Assembly: GCA_007123985.1 (NCBI GenBank)
Contig: SLGA01000154.1
Location: 1 to 9,944, forward strand
Direction: 5' to 3'
From: Balneolaceae bacterium
GTDB lineage: Bacteria; Bacteroidota; Rhodothermia; Balneolales; Balneolaceae
Length of the DNA: 9,944 nt
Part shown: in pieces, positions 1 through 6,819 of the stretch
Layout of the letters: every line of letters starts with the position of its first letter
Numbering within the stretch: the stretch's first letter is position 1
Position numbers and translations under genes: made by a program
The notes under the pieces: model-generated
Told to the model about the DNA's origin: nothing
Seen by the model: the letters and a program-made list of their open reading frames with translations, nothing else
Database searches by the model: none

Positions 1-1598
1 ACAATGTCTTCAGTTTCATATTTGCCCATCCAGTTGGTTACGTCTTCGCGGAACTTGCGCCCATAACCGGTACTGTGGCGGAAATCCACCTCAACCACAA
101 CGTATCCGTGTTTGAGCAAGTACTGGTGGAACATATATTCGCGCCAGTAATTGTTCGACCAGCCTTTGTACACATTTTGCAGAGATCCGGCGCCGTGTGC
201 AAAAACCACCACGGGGTAGTTTAGGGATGCATCAAAATCCTGAGGATAAAGTACCGACATAGCCAGGGTGGTTTCGCCATCTCGGCCGGTAAAATGTATG
301 TACTCTTCTTTCTGCCAGTCGTACTCGTAAAATCGGTCAGGTACACTCTGTGTAAGCCGGATCTCTTCACCCGGATTGCCAAGGTCTATCCTGAAGAGAT
401 CGTAAGGTTCGTTGAAATAGGTTTTTGCATAAATGAGTTGAGTGTTATCGGGCGAAAGCTGAAACTGATACCGGTATGCTGTCTCTTCGGTAAGCTGTTC
501 AACAGATCCGCTAATGGTATCGAGTGTGTAGATTTGGCGAACACCAAAGTCCTCTTCATTACTGGCAAAAATTATGGTTTGATCGTCGATCCACCGTGCC
601 CACGGTACATAAAATTCACCTGATGTATGTTGTGTCAAATCGGTTCCATCGGGGTTTACAGTATAGATGTGGTTCCATCCGCTCTCCTCTGAAAGGAACA
701 TGATCGTCTCCGTCTCAGGGGCGAAAGAAAAATAGGTGTGATGCAGCCAGCCATCTGTAATATCCTCAAAAACAGTTCTGTTTTCACCCTCGTGCAGGTC
801 ATAAACCATCAATTCTCGGATCTTCAGTGCGGGATCTGCATAATCTATGGCAACATATCTGCCGCTTTTTGATGCTCCGGTTGAACTTCGGTGAAAACCT
901 GTTAACAATGTGTCGAGCGCGGTTGTATCCAGTGAGGCAACAAAAACGGATACCTGTGGTATGCCACGGGTTGATGCTCCGGGTGTCACAAATTCATCCG
1001 CATATTCGGGGAAATAGATGGTTCGGGATTCGGAGTGGTCCGTTTGGCTTAAAAGAAGTTGTTCATTGCCAACCCAGCTTTGTAAACTGAAATTGGGCTC
1101 GTTACTGCCTTTTTTCGTAATCTGATAAATACCGGGTTCATGAACACGGGTTACCCATACATCGCCTGCCCGAACAAAACCAATGCTTTGGCTGTCGGGC
1201 GACCATCGAATACCAAATTCGTTTTCCTGTGTGGATACAATCTTTCTTTCGTTGCGGCCGTCGGCTTCTGCCACGAATAGATCACCATCTATTGTGTAGG
1301 CAATTTTTGTGAGATCGGGCGAATGAATGGGTCTTGGAGCATCATCATCTTCATTGGCAAATTCACCTCCATTCAAATCAACAGAGTACCGGCCGGTTTC
1401 AAAATAGGAGGAATCGTTCCAGGAAAAGAGAAGTCTGGACTGATCCCCAGAAAAAAACGAAGCAGCTGGCCTGATTCCGGGAATCACCGGTTCATGAAAA
1501 ATCTCTTTCAGTGTAAGATTGTCCGGGACAGTTTGTCCATCAGATTTCAAAGGAAAGAAAAGAAGGGAGAGTGCAATGGCAACAAATACTCGGTACAT
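1..1598 (-). CDS. Secreted S9 family (DPP-IV-like) prolyl oligopeptidase, C-terminus cut by window edge
   Basis: Reading from an ATG at 1598 gives 532 codons without a stop, running off the left edge. The N-terminus (MYRVFVAIALSLLFFPLKSDGQ) is a signal peptide, so the enzyme is periplasmic or surface-exposed. Residues about 40-420 form a beta-propeller with recurring blade motifs such as IRWSPDSQSIGFV, FSFAPETETIMFLS and FQLSPDNTQLIYA. From about residue 430 the alpha/beta-hydrolase domain begins (GRDGETTLAMSVLYP), followed by PVVVFAHGAGSLQNVYKGW near 460-480 and VVVEVDFRHSTGYGRKF. This order is that of dipeptidyl-peptidase IV relatives, which cleave dipeptides from peptide N-termini. The nucleophile GxSxG, Asp and His lie beyond the edge, so activity cannot be judged. 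HGAG replaces the usual YGGPGSQ oxyanion segment, so it may be a divergent subfamily. An upstream ATG is followed at once by a stop, which fixes the start. No Shine-Dalgarno sequence is evident. Confidence 0.9.
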   Translation of the reverse strand, partial: MYRVFVAIALSLLFFPLKSDGQTVPDNLTLKEIFHEPVIPGIRPAASFFSGDQSRLLFSWNDSSYFETGRYSVDLNGGEFANEDDDAPRPIHSPDLTKIAYTIDGDLFVAEADGRNERKIVSTQENEFGIRWSPDSQSIGFVRAGDVWVTRVHEPGIYQITKKGSNEPNFSLQSWVGNEQLLLSQTDHSESRTIYFPEYADEFVTPGASTRGIPQVSVFVASLDTTALDTLLTGFHRSSTGASKSGRYVAIDYADPALKIRELMVYDLHEGENRTVFEDITDGWLHHTYFSFAPETETIMFLSEESGWNHIYTVNPDGTDLTQHTSGEFYVPWARWIDDQTIIFASNEEDFGVRQIYTLDTISGSVEQLTEETAYRYQFQLSPDNTQLIYAKTYFNEPYDLFRIDLGNPGEEIRLTQSVPDRFYEYDWQKEEYIHFTGRDGETTLAMSVLYPQDFDASLNYPVVVFAHGAGSLQNVYKGWSNNYWREYMFHQYLLKHGYVVVEVDFRHSTGYGRKFREDVTNWMGKYETEDI

Positions 1599-1631
1599 AC
1601 TATTTTTGCATTGGTTTTTGGTGTGCGTTTA

Positions 1632-1814
1632 AAACGTGAGTTCTATATAAAAATCGAAAGAATCGTCAGTTTGAGCGTAGTCCCGAAGCTTTTCAGGAGG
1701 GACGAAGTAGAAAACTCATATTTCGACTTCATTCCTCGGATAAAACACCCTCGGAATTGCGCTCAATATGACGGGTTCAATCATATTGTTTATTTTTATG
1801 CCGAACTCACGTTT
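1632..1814. repeat. 183-bp imperfect palindrome, MITE-like or fold-back element
   Basis: This non-coding stretch between two minus-strand genes is palindromic along nearly its whole length. Outer arms AAACGTGAGTTC (1632-1643) and GAACTCACGTTT (1803-1814) pair perfectly. Moving inward, ATAAAAAT (1647-1654) pairs with ATTTTTAT (1792-1799), CGTCAGTTTGAGCG (1664-1677) with CGCTCAATATGACG (1760-1773; 12 of 14), and GAAGTAGAAA (1704-1713) with TTTCGACTTC (1721-1730; 9 of 10) around a 7-nt centre. The stretches between the pairs are also loosely complementary. It has no coding content. Motifs resembling TTGAGCG...GTCGAAA...CGCTCAA occur as dispersed repeats in Bacteroidota genomes, from memory and not checked here. 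A clear target-site duplication could not be established. It ends 33 bp upstream of the S9 gene start, so it must overlap that gene's promoter region. Confidence 0.7.
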
Positions 1815-1877
1815 ATAATACAATTTTTTTTGAAAGCAGGCAGAACAGAAGCCGGTATTTTGCATCAATCAGGGCTT

Positions 1878-2936
1878 TTAGAGCGGACTGTCTTCCAGCA
1901 GAATTGAGAAAAAGCGATTATCGGAGAAGTTACTTTGAAACGGGGCCCCAAAGCGGACTACGATAAGATCAAGTGATGGAACCACATAGAGTTTCTGGCC
2001 AAAAAGCCCCGATTTCATATACATATCATCAGGAGCGGCAGAGGATATGAGCGAATTGCCGGATGCCTGATTTTGCAATTCGGCTGGAAGTTCTTCTTGA
2101 AACTGTTTATTAACGGCAGATTGTCCATTCAGCCAAAATGTAATGCCATAGCCGGGGGCTGCTTCCGATGGGCGGAGCAGTTCATCAAAAATATCTGGAG
2201 GAATAATCTGCTGACCGTTTAAGGTGCCCCGATTGAGGAGCATCTGGCCAATCTGAAGCCAGTCGTAAGCGGGATATGAACCTCCGAATGATAAGTTGAT
2301 GAAACGGTTGTCCACATTGGTCCAGGAACCCCGGACAAGCCCGAGAGGCGTGAAGAGATGCTCATCCAGAAAGGCAATTGGGTTCATTCTGAATTCCTGC
2401 TGAAAAATCCAGGAGATAATATAAAATGGAGTAGGTCCGTACCGAAATGTACTGCCTCTTTCAAATTCCATTTCGGCGTTTAACCACTGGCTGGACGTTT
2501 GTGAAGCGCCCACTGGTGCTGTTGCAATACCGGAGGTTAGATTTAAAAGCTCGCGAACGGTAACTTGTCCCCGTTCTGATTCCGGATCCCACGGGGTAAT
2601 TAGCTCACCGAGTGGGGTCTCAAAAGTAAACATCCCTTCCCTAACTGCGATTGCTGCAAGAATGCCTGCGAAGCTTTTTGAACCGCTGAATATTAAATGC
2701 TCTGTATTTCCCGTGTAATTGGTACTAAAATCCTCAAGTAAAATTTCACCACCTTGCCAAATGATGAGTGCGTTACCGCCGGAATCGTCCATAGCATAAA
2801 TACGGGCGTTTTCGAGGTTTTCTGATGGAAAAGTCTCTGTGATATCTTCGTTACTTGAAGTGCTGTCGCATCCGATAAAGACCAGTAATGCCAAAAAAAG
2901 CATGAAAGCAGGAGATGATTTCTGGGAAATTTTCAT
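1878..2936 (-). CDS. Serine hydrolase lipoprotein, beta-lactamase family (class C-like)
   Basis: This 352-residue protein starts with a lipoprotein signal (LALLVFIGC, lipid-attachment Cys23). The serine beta-lactamase/transpeptidase-like fold (PF00144 type) follows. The catalytic SxxK motif is S84-G-S-K87 in IFSGSKSFAG. The VRELLNLTSGIA segment at about 127-138 is typical of the family. The tyrosine motif is probably Y166 in FRYGPTPFY. The third motif appears as KSG at 308-310, followed by LFGQKLYVVPSLDLIVVRFG, the family's usual C-terminal strands. Most relatives are D-aminopeptidases, esterases or amide hydrolases rather than antibiotic-resistance enzymes, and the substrate cannot be told. 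The Y-G-P variant in place of Y-x-N is unusual. The protein is anchored in the cell envelope. The gene lies alone, with a 279-bp gap downstream to the S9 peptidase gene. Confidence 0.88.
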   Translation of the reverse strand: MKISQKSSPAFMLFLALLVFIGCDSTSSNEDITETFPSENLENARIYAMDDSGGNALIIWQGGEILLEDFSTNYTGNTEHLIFSGSKSFAGILAAIAVREGMFTFETPLGELITPWDPESERGQVTVRELLNLTSGIATAPVGASQTSSQWLNAEMEFERGSTFRYGPTPFYIISWIFQQEFRMNPIAFLDEHLFTPLGLVRGSWTNVDNRFINLSFGGSYPAYDWLQIGQMLLNRGTLNGQQIIPPDIFDELLRPSEAAPGYGITFWLNGQSAVNKQFQEELPAELQNQASGNSLISSAAPDDMYMKSGLFGQKLYVVPSLDLIVVRFGAPFQSNFSDNRFFSILLEDSPL

Positions 2937-3007
2937 CGGGAATTATTGAGATTAAATACAAACATCAGAAACAAAGTTGCCTGCTCACCGGGTGTTGCGG
3001 TAATATG

Positions 3008-3030
3008 AAACATGTACTTGAAAACATGTA
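3008..3030. repeat. Pair of 9-bp direct repeats containing ACATGT
   Basis: AAACATGTA occurs at 3008-3016 and again at 3022-3030, a 14-bp period, and each copy contains the palindrome ACATGT. The pair lies about 70-95 bp upstream of the serine hydrolase start at 2936, where a regulator could bind. No regulator is encoded nearby, so an operator role is a guess. Confidence 0.3.
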
Positions 3031-3090
3031 AAAAAGCATGAGACTGTATTGTTCAAAACTTTCGTCTTAAAACAATCGTTTCCGGAAATA

Positions 3091-3120
3091 AAAAAAGCCG
3101 ATGCTGTTTACACCGGCTTT
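3091..3120 (-). terminator. Rho-independent terminator of the PLP enzyme gene
   Basis: Sixteen bases after the stop codon of the PLP enzyme gene, the minus strand carries AAAGCCG ... CGGCTTT (arms 3114-3120 and 3094-3100, 13-nt loop with two further possible pairs). A run of seven T residues follows directly in the transcript. This is a classic intrinsic terminator. It separates this gene from the serine hydrolase gene downstream and so argues against a shared operon. Confidence 0.85.
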
Positions 3121-3135
3121 ACTATATGGGTCAAA

Positions 3136-4365
3136 TCAGGCCGTTGCCTGTGCAGGCGAATGTTCAAAAACTATCGGCTTTATGGCCTCAAAAGCCTTCA
3201 ATGTTTTGGCGATATGCTCATCGGTGTGTGTTGCCATCGGTATCAGGCGAATTAATACCATTCCTTTCGGTACAACCGGGTAGGCAACACCACTCACAAA
3301 TACACCGTGATTTTCACGCAGCTCGCGCATGATAGTGGTGCATAGTTCTGTACTTCCCTCCGTTAAAACCGGTGTAACCGGGCTTTCGGATGGGAGTACA
3401 TTGTAACCAATATTGCGAAGTCCATCGCGCAGCTTCAGGGTATTTTCCCAAAGTTTTTCTCTCCATTGCGGGTTTTCCTGTATAAGGCGAATTCGCTCGC
3501 GGGCTGTTACTACGATTGGCAGAGGCAGGCTTTTTGCAAAAATCTGGCTCCGTGCATTGGCTTTTAAAAACTCTTTTACGCGTGGCTCTGTGGCAACGAA
3601 TGCCCCTATCAATGCAACAGATTTAGCAAAGGTTCCGAAGTAGATGTCTATTCCATCCTGCACACCCAGTTCCGTTCCGGCGCCTGAACCGTCGTGGCCA
3701 AGTGTTCCTAAACCGTGTGCATCATCCACAAGAAGCCTGAATGGATATTTTTCCTTAAGAGCTACAATCTCTTTTAGTTTGCCGAGATCTCCCGTCATGC
3801 CGAAAACTCCTTCGGTTACAACAAGTATGGATGAATTTGGTTTCATTCGGGAAACGGCACGTTGCAGCTGGCGCTCGAGGCCTTCAATATCGTTATGTTT
3901 GAATACGGATGATTCACCCATGGCAAGCTGCTTTCCGTCAACAATACAGGCGTGGCTGAGTTCATCATAAATGAGAAAATCGTTGCGGTCAACCAGGCAA
4001 TGAATTACACTCATGATTCCCTGGTAACCATAGTTTAAAAGCAGTGCTTCTGGTTTATGAACAAAATCTGCCAGTTCGCGCTCCAGTGCTTCATGCTCGT
4101 CGGAGTTTCCGGTCATTAGCCGGGCACCCATTGGGGCACTGAGGGAGTATTTTTCGGTAGCTTCAACATCAACCTTACGGATTTCAGGGTTCGCACCAAT
4201 TCCCAGGTAGTCGTTAATGCTCCAAACAACTACATCTTTACCATTAAATTTCATGTCGGGGCCAAGAGGTCCTTCAAGTTTTGGGAAGGTGTAATATCCG
4301 TAACCCTGTGATGTAAATGGCCCTAAAGGTGAAACCCTGTTTTCAAGTTTGTCAAAAAGATCCAT
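3136..4365 (-). CDS. Serine palmitoyltransferase-like alpha-oxoamine synthase (PLP-dependent)
   Basis: This 409-residue protein belongs to the alpha-oxoamine synthase family (serine palmitoyltransferase, glycine C-acetyltransferase, BioF), which condenses an amino acid with an acyl-CoA using PLP. Visible landmarks are the N-terminal VVWSINDYLGIGANPE (about 47-61), MGARLMTGNSDEHEALE (79-95), a stacking His138 in ELSHACIVDG, D214 and H217 in VDDAHGLGTLG, and the Schiff-base Lys248 in GTFAKSVALIGAF. Length and motifs match the cytosolic Bacteroidota enzymes annotated as serine palmitoyltransferase or as class I/II-fold aminotransferase. Sphingolipid synthesis is the most likely role, giving 3-ketosphinganine from serine and acyl-CoA. 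A 2-amino-3-ketobutyrate CoA ligase activity cannot be excluded. BioF is less likely because no other biotin genes are nearby. The start ATG at 4365 gives the usual short N-terminal helix. The gene is monocistronic by its terminator. Confidence 0.85.
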   Translation of the reverse strand: MDLFDKLENRVSPLGPFTSQGYGYYTFPKLEGPLGPDMKFNGKDVVVWSINDYLGIGANPEIRKVDVEATEKYSLSAPMGARLMTGNSDEHEALERELADFVHKPEALLLNYGYQGIMSVIHCLVDRNDFLIYDELSHACIVDGKQLAMGESSVFKHNDIEGLERQLQRAVSRMKPNSSILVVTEGVFGMTGDLGKLKEIVALKEKYPFRLLVDDAHGLGTLGHDGSGAGTELGVQDGIDIYFGTFAKSVALIGAFVATEPRVKEFLKANARSQIFAKSLPLPIVVTARERIRLIQENPQWREKLWENTLKLRDGLRNIGYNVLPSESPVTPVLTEGSTELCTTIMRELRENHGVFVSGVAYPVVPKGMVLIRLIPMATHTDEHIAKTLKAFEAIKPIVFEHSPAQATA

Positions 4366-4507
4366 AGAGTAATCGTTGCTAAATGGTTTAGTCCCCGCGG
4401 ATGATAATTAAAGTGCGAGATGTTTTATTAAAATTCTTGACAAATTACGGAAATTGATAGGTTTGTAAAAGCCGCAAAGGATATTATCTGATGCAGATTT
4501 GATTTCA

Positions 4508-5428
4508 TTACGGTACCGGATGTCCGGTAGAGGCCTCCAGTAACCTGTACCAATCCTGGCGTTCAATTTCCAGGCTCAAAGATTCCACTGCAGATCGCAA
4601 CCGTTCGGTTTTTCCGCTTCCCAAAACCGGTTGCGGATTGCATGGCAGTTTTAACAGCCATGCCAGTAAAATTTGATCTGTTGAGGCTTCATATTTTTTT
4701 GATATGTCATCGCAAACTTTTCGGATGTTGACAATCCGTTCGTCGTGCCACTCATTAAATATTCTTCCACCGGCAAATGGCGACCATATCATTGGTGAGA
4801 AATTTAACTCCTGAGCCTGATCGAACGTGCCATTATAAATCGGATCAAGGTGCAACAGCGAACATTCAACCTGGTTGGTAATCAGTGGAACGTCCATTTT
4901 ACTCTGAAGCATGGAGAACTGAGATACGGTGAAATTGGAAACGCCGGCGTACTTTATTTTCTGTTCAGAGATAAGATCCATAAAAATGTCTGCCATTTCG
5001 GTGGCGTTCATAAGCGGATCAGGTCTGTGTATCAAAAGCAGATCGAGATAATCGATTTGAAGGTTTTTGAGAGTCTGCTCTACAGATGCCCTGATATGAG
5101 CTGCCGTTGTGTTGTAGTGCTGTATGGAATGAGCAGGCCGATTTTCTGATATCAAACAAATCCCGCATTTGGATACCAGCTCTATTTTGTCACGTAGATC
5201 GGAGCGATTATTCAGCGCTTCTCCAAAAATAGATTCGTTCCCGTAATCACCGTATATATCGGCATGATCGAACGTGGTAATTCCCAGCTCAATAGCAGTT
5301 TCAATAAAATGAATCATATCCTTCAGGCTGAAATTCCATTCATTAAGCCGCCATAATCCGGCAGAAAGTTTGGAAAAATTCGGCCCCTCAGGGTGCATAT
5401 GTAATCGTGCGGAGTATTTTGGTGTCAT
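4508..5428 (-). CDS. ydhF: Aldo/keto reductase, YdhF type
   Basis: This 306-residue NAD(P)H-dependent oxidoreductase of the aldo/keto reductase family resembles E. coli YdhF from end to end. Shared stretches include GLWRLNEWNFS near the N-terminus, FDHADIYGDYGNES, LLLIHRPDPLMNA, GVSNFT, TNQVECS, and QPVLGSGKTERLRSAVE near the C-terminus. The catalytic tetrad appears complete: D54, Y59, K87 (in SKCG) and H134. The C-terminal GSGKxERxR segment is the cofactor-phosphate binding region. It is a soluble cytosolic enzyme that reduces carbonyl compounds, and the physiological substrate of YdhF-like enzymes is unknown. The gene is followed by a 142-bp gap before the PLP enzyme gene and is divergent from the small gene at 5624, so it probably has its own promoter. 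The start at 5428 is preferred over Met11 because relatives begin about 10-15 residues before the EGPxFSxL motif. Confidence 0.9.
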   Translation of the reverse strand: MTPKYSARLHMHPEGPNFSKLSAGLWRLNEWNFSLKDMIHFIETAIELGITTFDHADIYGDYGNESIFGEALNNRSDLRDKIELVSKCGICLISENRPAHSIQHYNTTAAHIRASVEQTLKNLQIDYLDLLLIHRPDPLMNATEMADIFMDLISEQKIKYAGVSNFTVSQFSMLQSKMDVPLITNQVECSLLHLDPIYNGTFDQAQELNFSPMIWSPFAGGRIFNEWHDERIVNIRKVCDDISKKYEASTDQILLAWLLKLPCNPQPVLGSGKTERLRSAVESLSLEIERQDWYRLLEASTGHPVP

Positions 5429-5518
5429 TTTTTCTGACTTTGAGTTGAAAAACTGATCAATAATCGGTATTTGAATAGTACAGAGTTTTTAACTGAGCAT
5501 CTATATGATTGCTTAAGT

Positions 5519-5540
5519 TATTACAAACCAATTAGTAATA
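5519..5540. promoter_or_regulatory. Inverted repeat in the divergent intergenic region, possible operator
   Basis: TATTAC (5519-5524) and GTAATA (5535-5540) form perfect 6-bp arms around a 10-bp centre. They lie between the divergently transcribed aldo/keto reductase gene and the 64-residue gene, about 90 bp from each start. Such dyads can be regulator sites, but in an AT-rich spacer this one could arise by chance. No terminator function is plausible because the stem is short and AT-rich. Confidence 0.3.
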
Positions 5541-5623
5541 TCAGCTTGAATGAAACAAAATGAGCATTTTTCACGTTATATTTAATAACTGATTCTTGTA
5601 CGATAACTCAAAATACCTTTACT

Positions 5624-5818
5624 ATGTCTGAAGAAGAAAAATTTGAAGAGATGATAGAGAACCCCACCAAACATCAGATAAAAGCTATACGTCACGCCCG
5701 TGAACGAGCTTGTATCGATGCCATGAAAGCTTCCAGTTCAAAGAATCCGCACAACAAAGGTTCCGATCTCGCCGGTTTATGGAATTATGTGTATGAAGAG
5801 TATTATCAGTTTCAGTAA
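5624..5818 (+). CDS. Small hypothetical protein, 64 residues
   Basis: This 64-residue reading frame has an ATG start and TAA stop and lies in otherwise non-coding sequence, so it is not a shadow of another gene. The protein is soluble, with no signal peptide or membrane segment. Its N-terminal third is acidic (SEEEKFEEM), a basic helix-like part follows (HQIKAIRHARERACIDAMKA), and it ends with an aromatic tail (LWNYVYEEYYQFQ). The composition suggests helices and looks like real coding sequence. I do not recognise the family. It stands alone on the plus strand between two minus-strand genes, and its last 7 bp overlap the 3' end of the convergent lipid kinase gene. A regulatory or protein-binding role is possible but nothing shows it. 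Confidence 0.6.
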   Translation: MSEEEKFEEMIENPTKHQIKAIRHARERACIDAMKASSSKNPHNKGSDLAGLWNYVYEEYYQFQ

Positions 5819-6717
5819 TCCGCAGGCGTTATCACATTTAATGCATTTCGTACGATAAAAAGATCCAGTTTTGAAATGCTCTCTCCTAAGTGTTCCCCAT
5901 CACAGTGAACAGCAGAAGGTTTATCAGATCGAATTTTTAATCGACTGCACGTAGTTGTCTCTACACCATTCATAAAGGATGAAGGCCCCCGGATAAACCA
6001 GGGCAGGTAAAACAGTATTTTATAAACCGGAATTTGCTTAATCAGCAACAGGTTCATTTTACCGTCTGTCATTTCTGCTTTAGGTGCAACAAAAAAACTT
6101 CCGCCTTCCCATTTTCCGTTACAGGTTGTAATCATCAGAAAATCATCATTAAACTTACTCTCGTTGATTTTGCCCTGTATCCGGGAGCCCCGATAGGTTA
6201 ATGCCGCCCTGATTGCGCCCAGAACATAAACAATGTGCCCTTTCAGTTTACGGTGACTGCTCGCGTAGTAATTCGCCCAGCCGTCAAGTCCAAACCCGAT
6301 GGTATTGGCACACCATCCGGTTACATCCCCTTCAAACCGAATCAGATCGATAGGGGTAGTGCGCTGTGTGTAGATGATATCGATACATTCGGGCAGGGTT
6401 TTATTCAGATGGAGTGTTTTCACAAAATCATTCCCCGATCCGATGGGCAGTACGCCGAAAAGAGTATCCGTTTCAGCGAGCCCGTTTACCACCTGATGTA
6501 CCGTTCCATCACCTCCGCATGCCACAATGATATCAAATTGTGATGCCTTATCACTCGCGAGCTGAGATACATTATCACTTTTTTTTGTGATGATGATTTC
6601 ATAATCGAACCAGCGTTTCTTTGCTTCACGGTTCAGCCAGTCAATATGGCGCTCAGATCGGTTTCGATCGGCGGATGGATTAAAGATGAAGCAGATTCGG
6701 GAATCACTTTTAAGCAT
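5812..6717 (-). CDS. Diacylglycerol kinase family lipid kinase (DAGK catalytic domain)
   Basis: This 301-residue protein has the DAGK/sphingosine kinase/YegS fold. The N-terminal nucleotide-binding domain shows CFIFNPSA (about 9-16), the glycine-rich VACGGDGTVHQVVNGL with GGDGT at 68-72, and GVLPIGSGNDFVKTL with GSGNDF at 93-98. The C-terminal beta-sandwich carries MTDGKMNLLL (about 216-225) and the HCDGE motif (DGE at 273-275), the usual catalytic and metal-linked residues. It transfers phosphate from ATP to the hydroxyl of a membrane lipid such as diacylglycerol, and by analogy possibly ceramide or sphingoid bases. It has no signal peptide and probably works at the inner face of the cytoplasmic membrane. 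Length and motif set are complete. The gene is divergent from the lipoprotein gene at 6820 and converges on the small gene at 5624. The real lipid substrate cannot be decided from sequence. Confidence 0.9.
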   Translation of the reverse strand: MLKSDSRICFIFNPSADRNRSERHIDWLNREAKKRWFDYEIIITKKSDNVSQLASDKASQFDIIVACGGDGTVHQVVNGLAETDTLFGVLPIGSGNDFVKTLHLNKTLPECIDIIYTQRTTPIDLIRFEGDVTGWCANTIGFGLDGWANYYASSHRKLKGHIVYVLGAIRAALTYRGSRIQGKINESKFNDDFLMITTCNGKWEGGSFFVAPKAEMTDGKMNLLLIKQIPVYKILFYLPWFIRGPSSFMNGVETTTCSRLKIRSDKPSAVHCDGEHLGESISKLDLFIVRNALNVITPADY

Positions 6718-6819
6718 GTTGGGATACTACATCAAAAGAGAGGAATAATAAAGCCGAAATTTTCTAATGTTAAACAGATTTTTGTAGTATAGAATGGTGT
6801 TACATTGAAAACCATCATT

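Noticed and set aside
1323..1907. 194-residue plus-strand open frame
   Set aside because: It is antisense to the S9 peptidase signal and propeller region and then runs through the non-coding palindrome into the end of the serine hydrolase gene; its protein has no family-like pattern.
3049..3332. Three overlapping short plus-strand frames
   Set aside because: They run through the terminator and the antisense strand of the PLP enzyme C-terminus and show no protein-like features.
4486..4498. Small hairpin ATCTG-ATG-CAGAT downstream of the aldo/keto reductase gene
   Set aside because: The stem is only 5 bp and no T-run follows in the transcript, so it does not qualify as a terminator.
6805..6819. 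TTG start for the propeller lipoprotein
   Set aside because: The ATG at 6820 gives a compact, typical lipoprotein signal; the TTG adds only five residues and has no better ribosome binding site.
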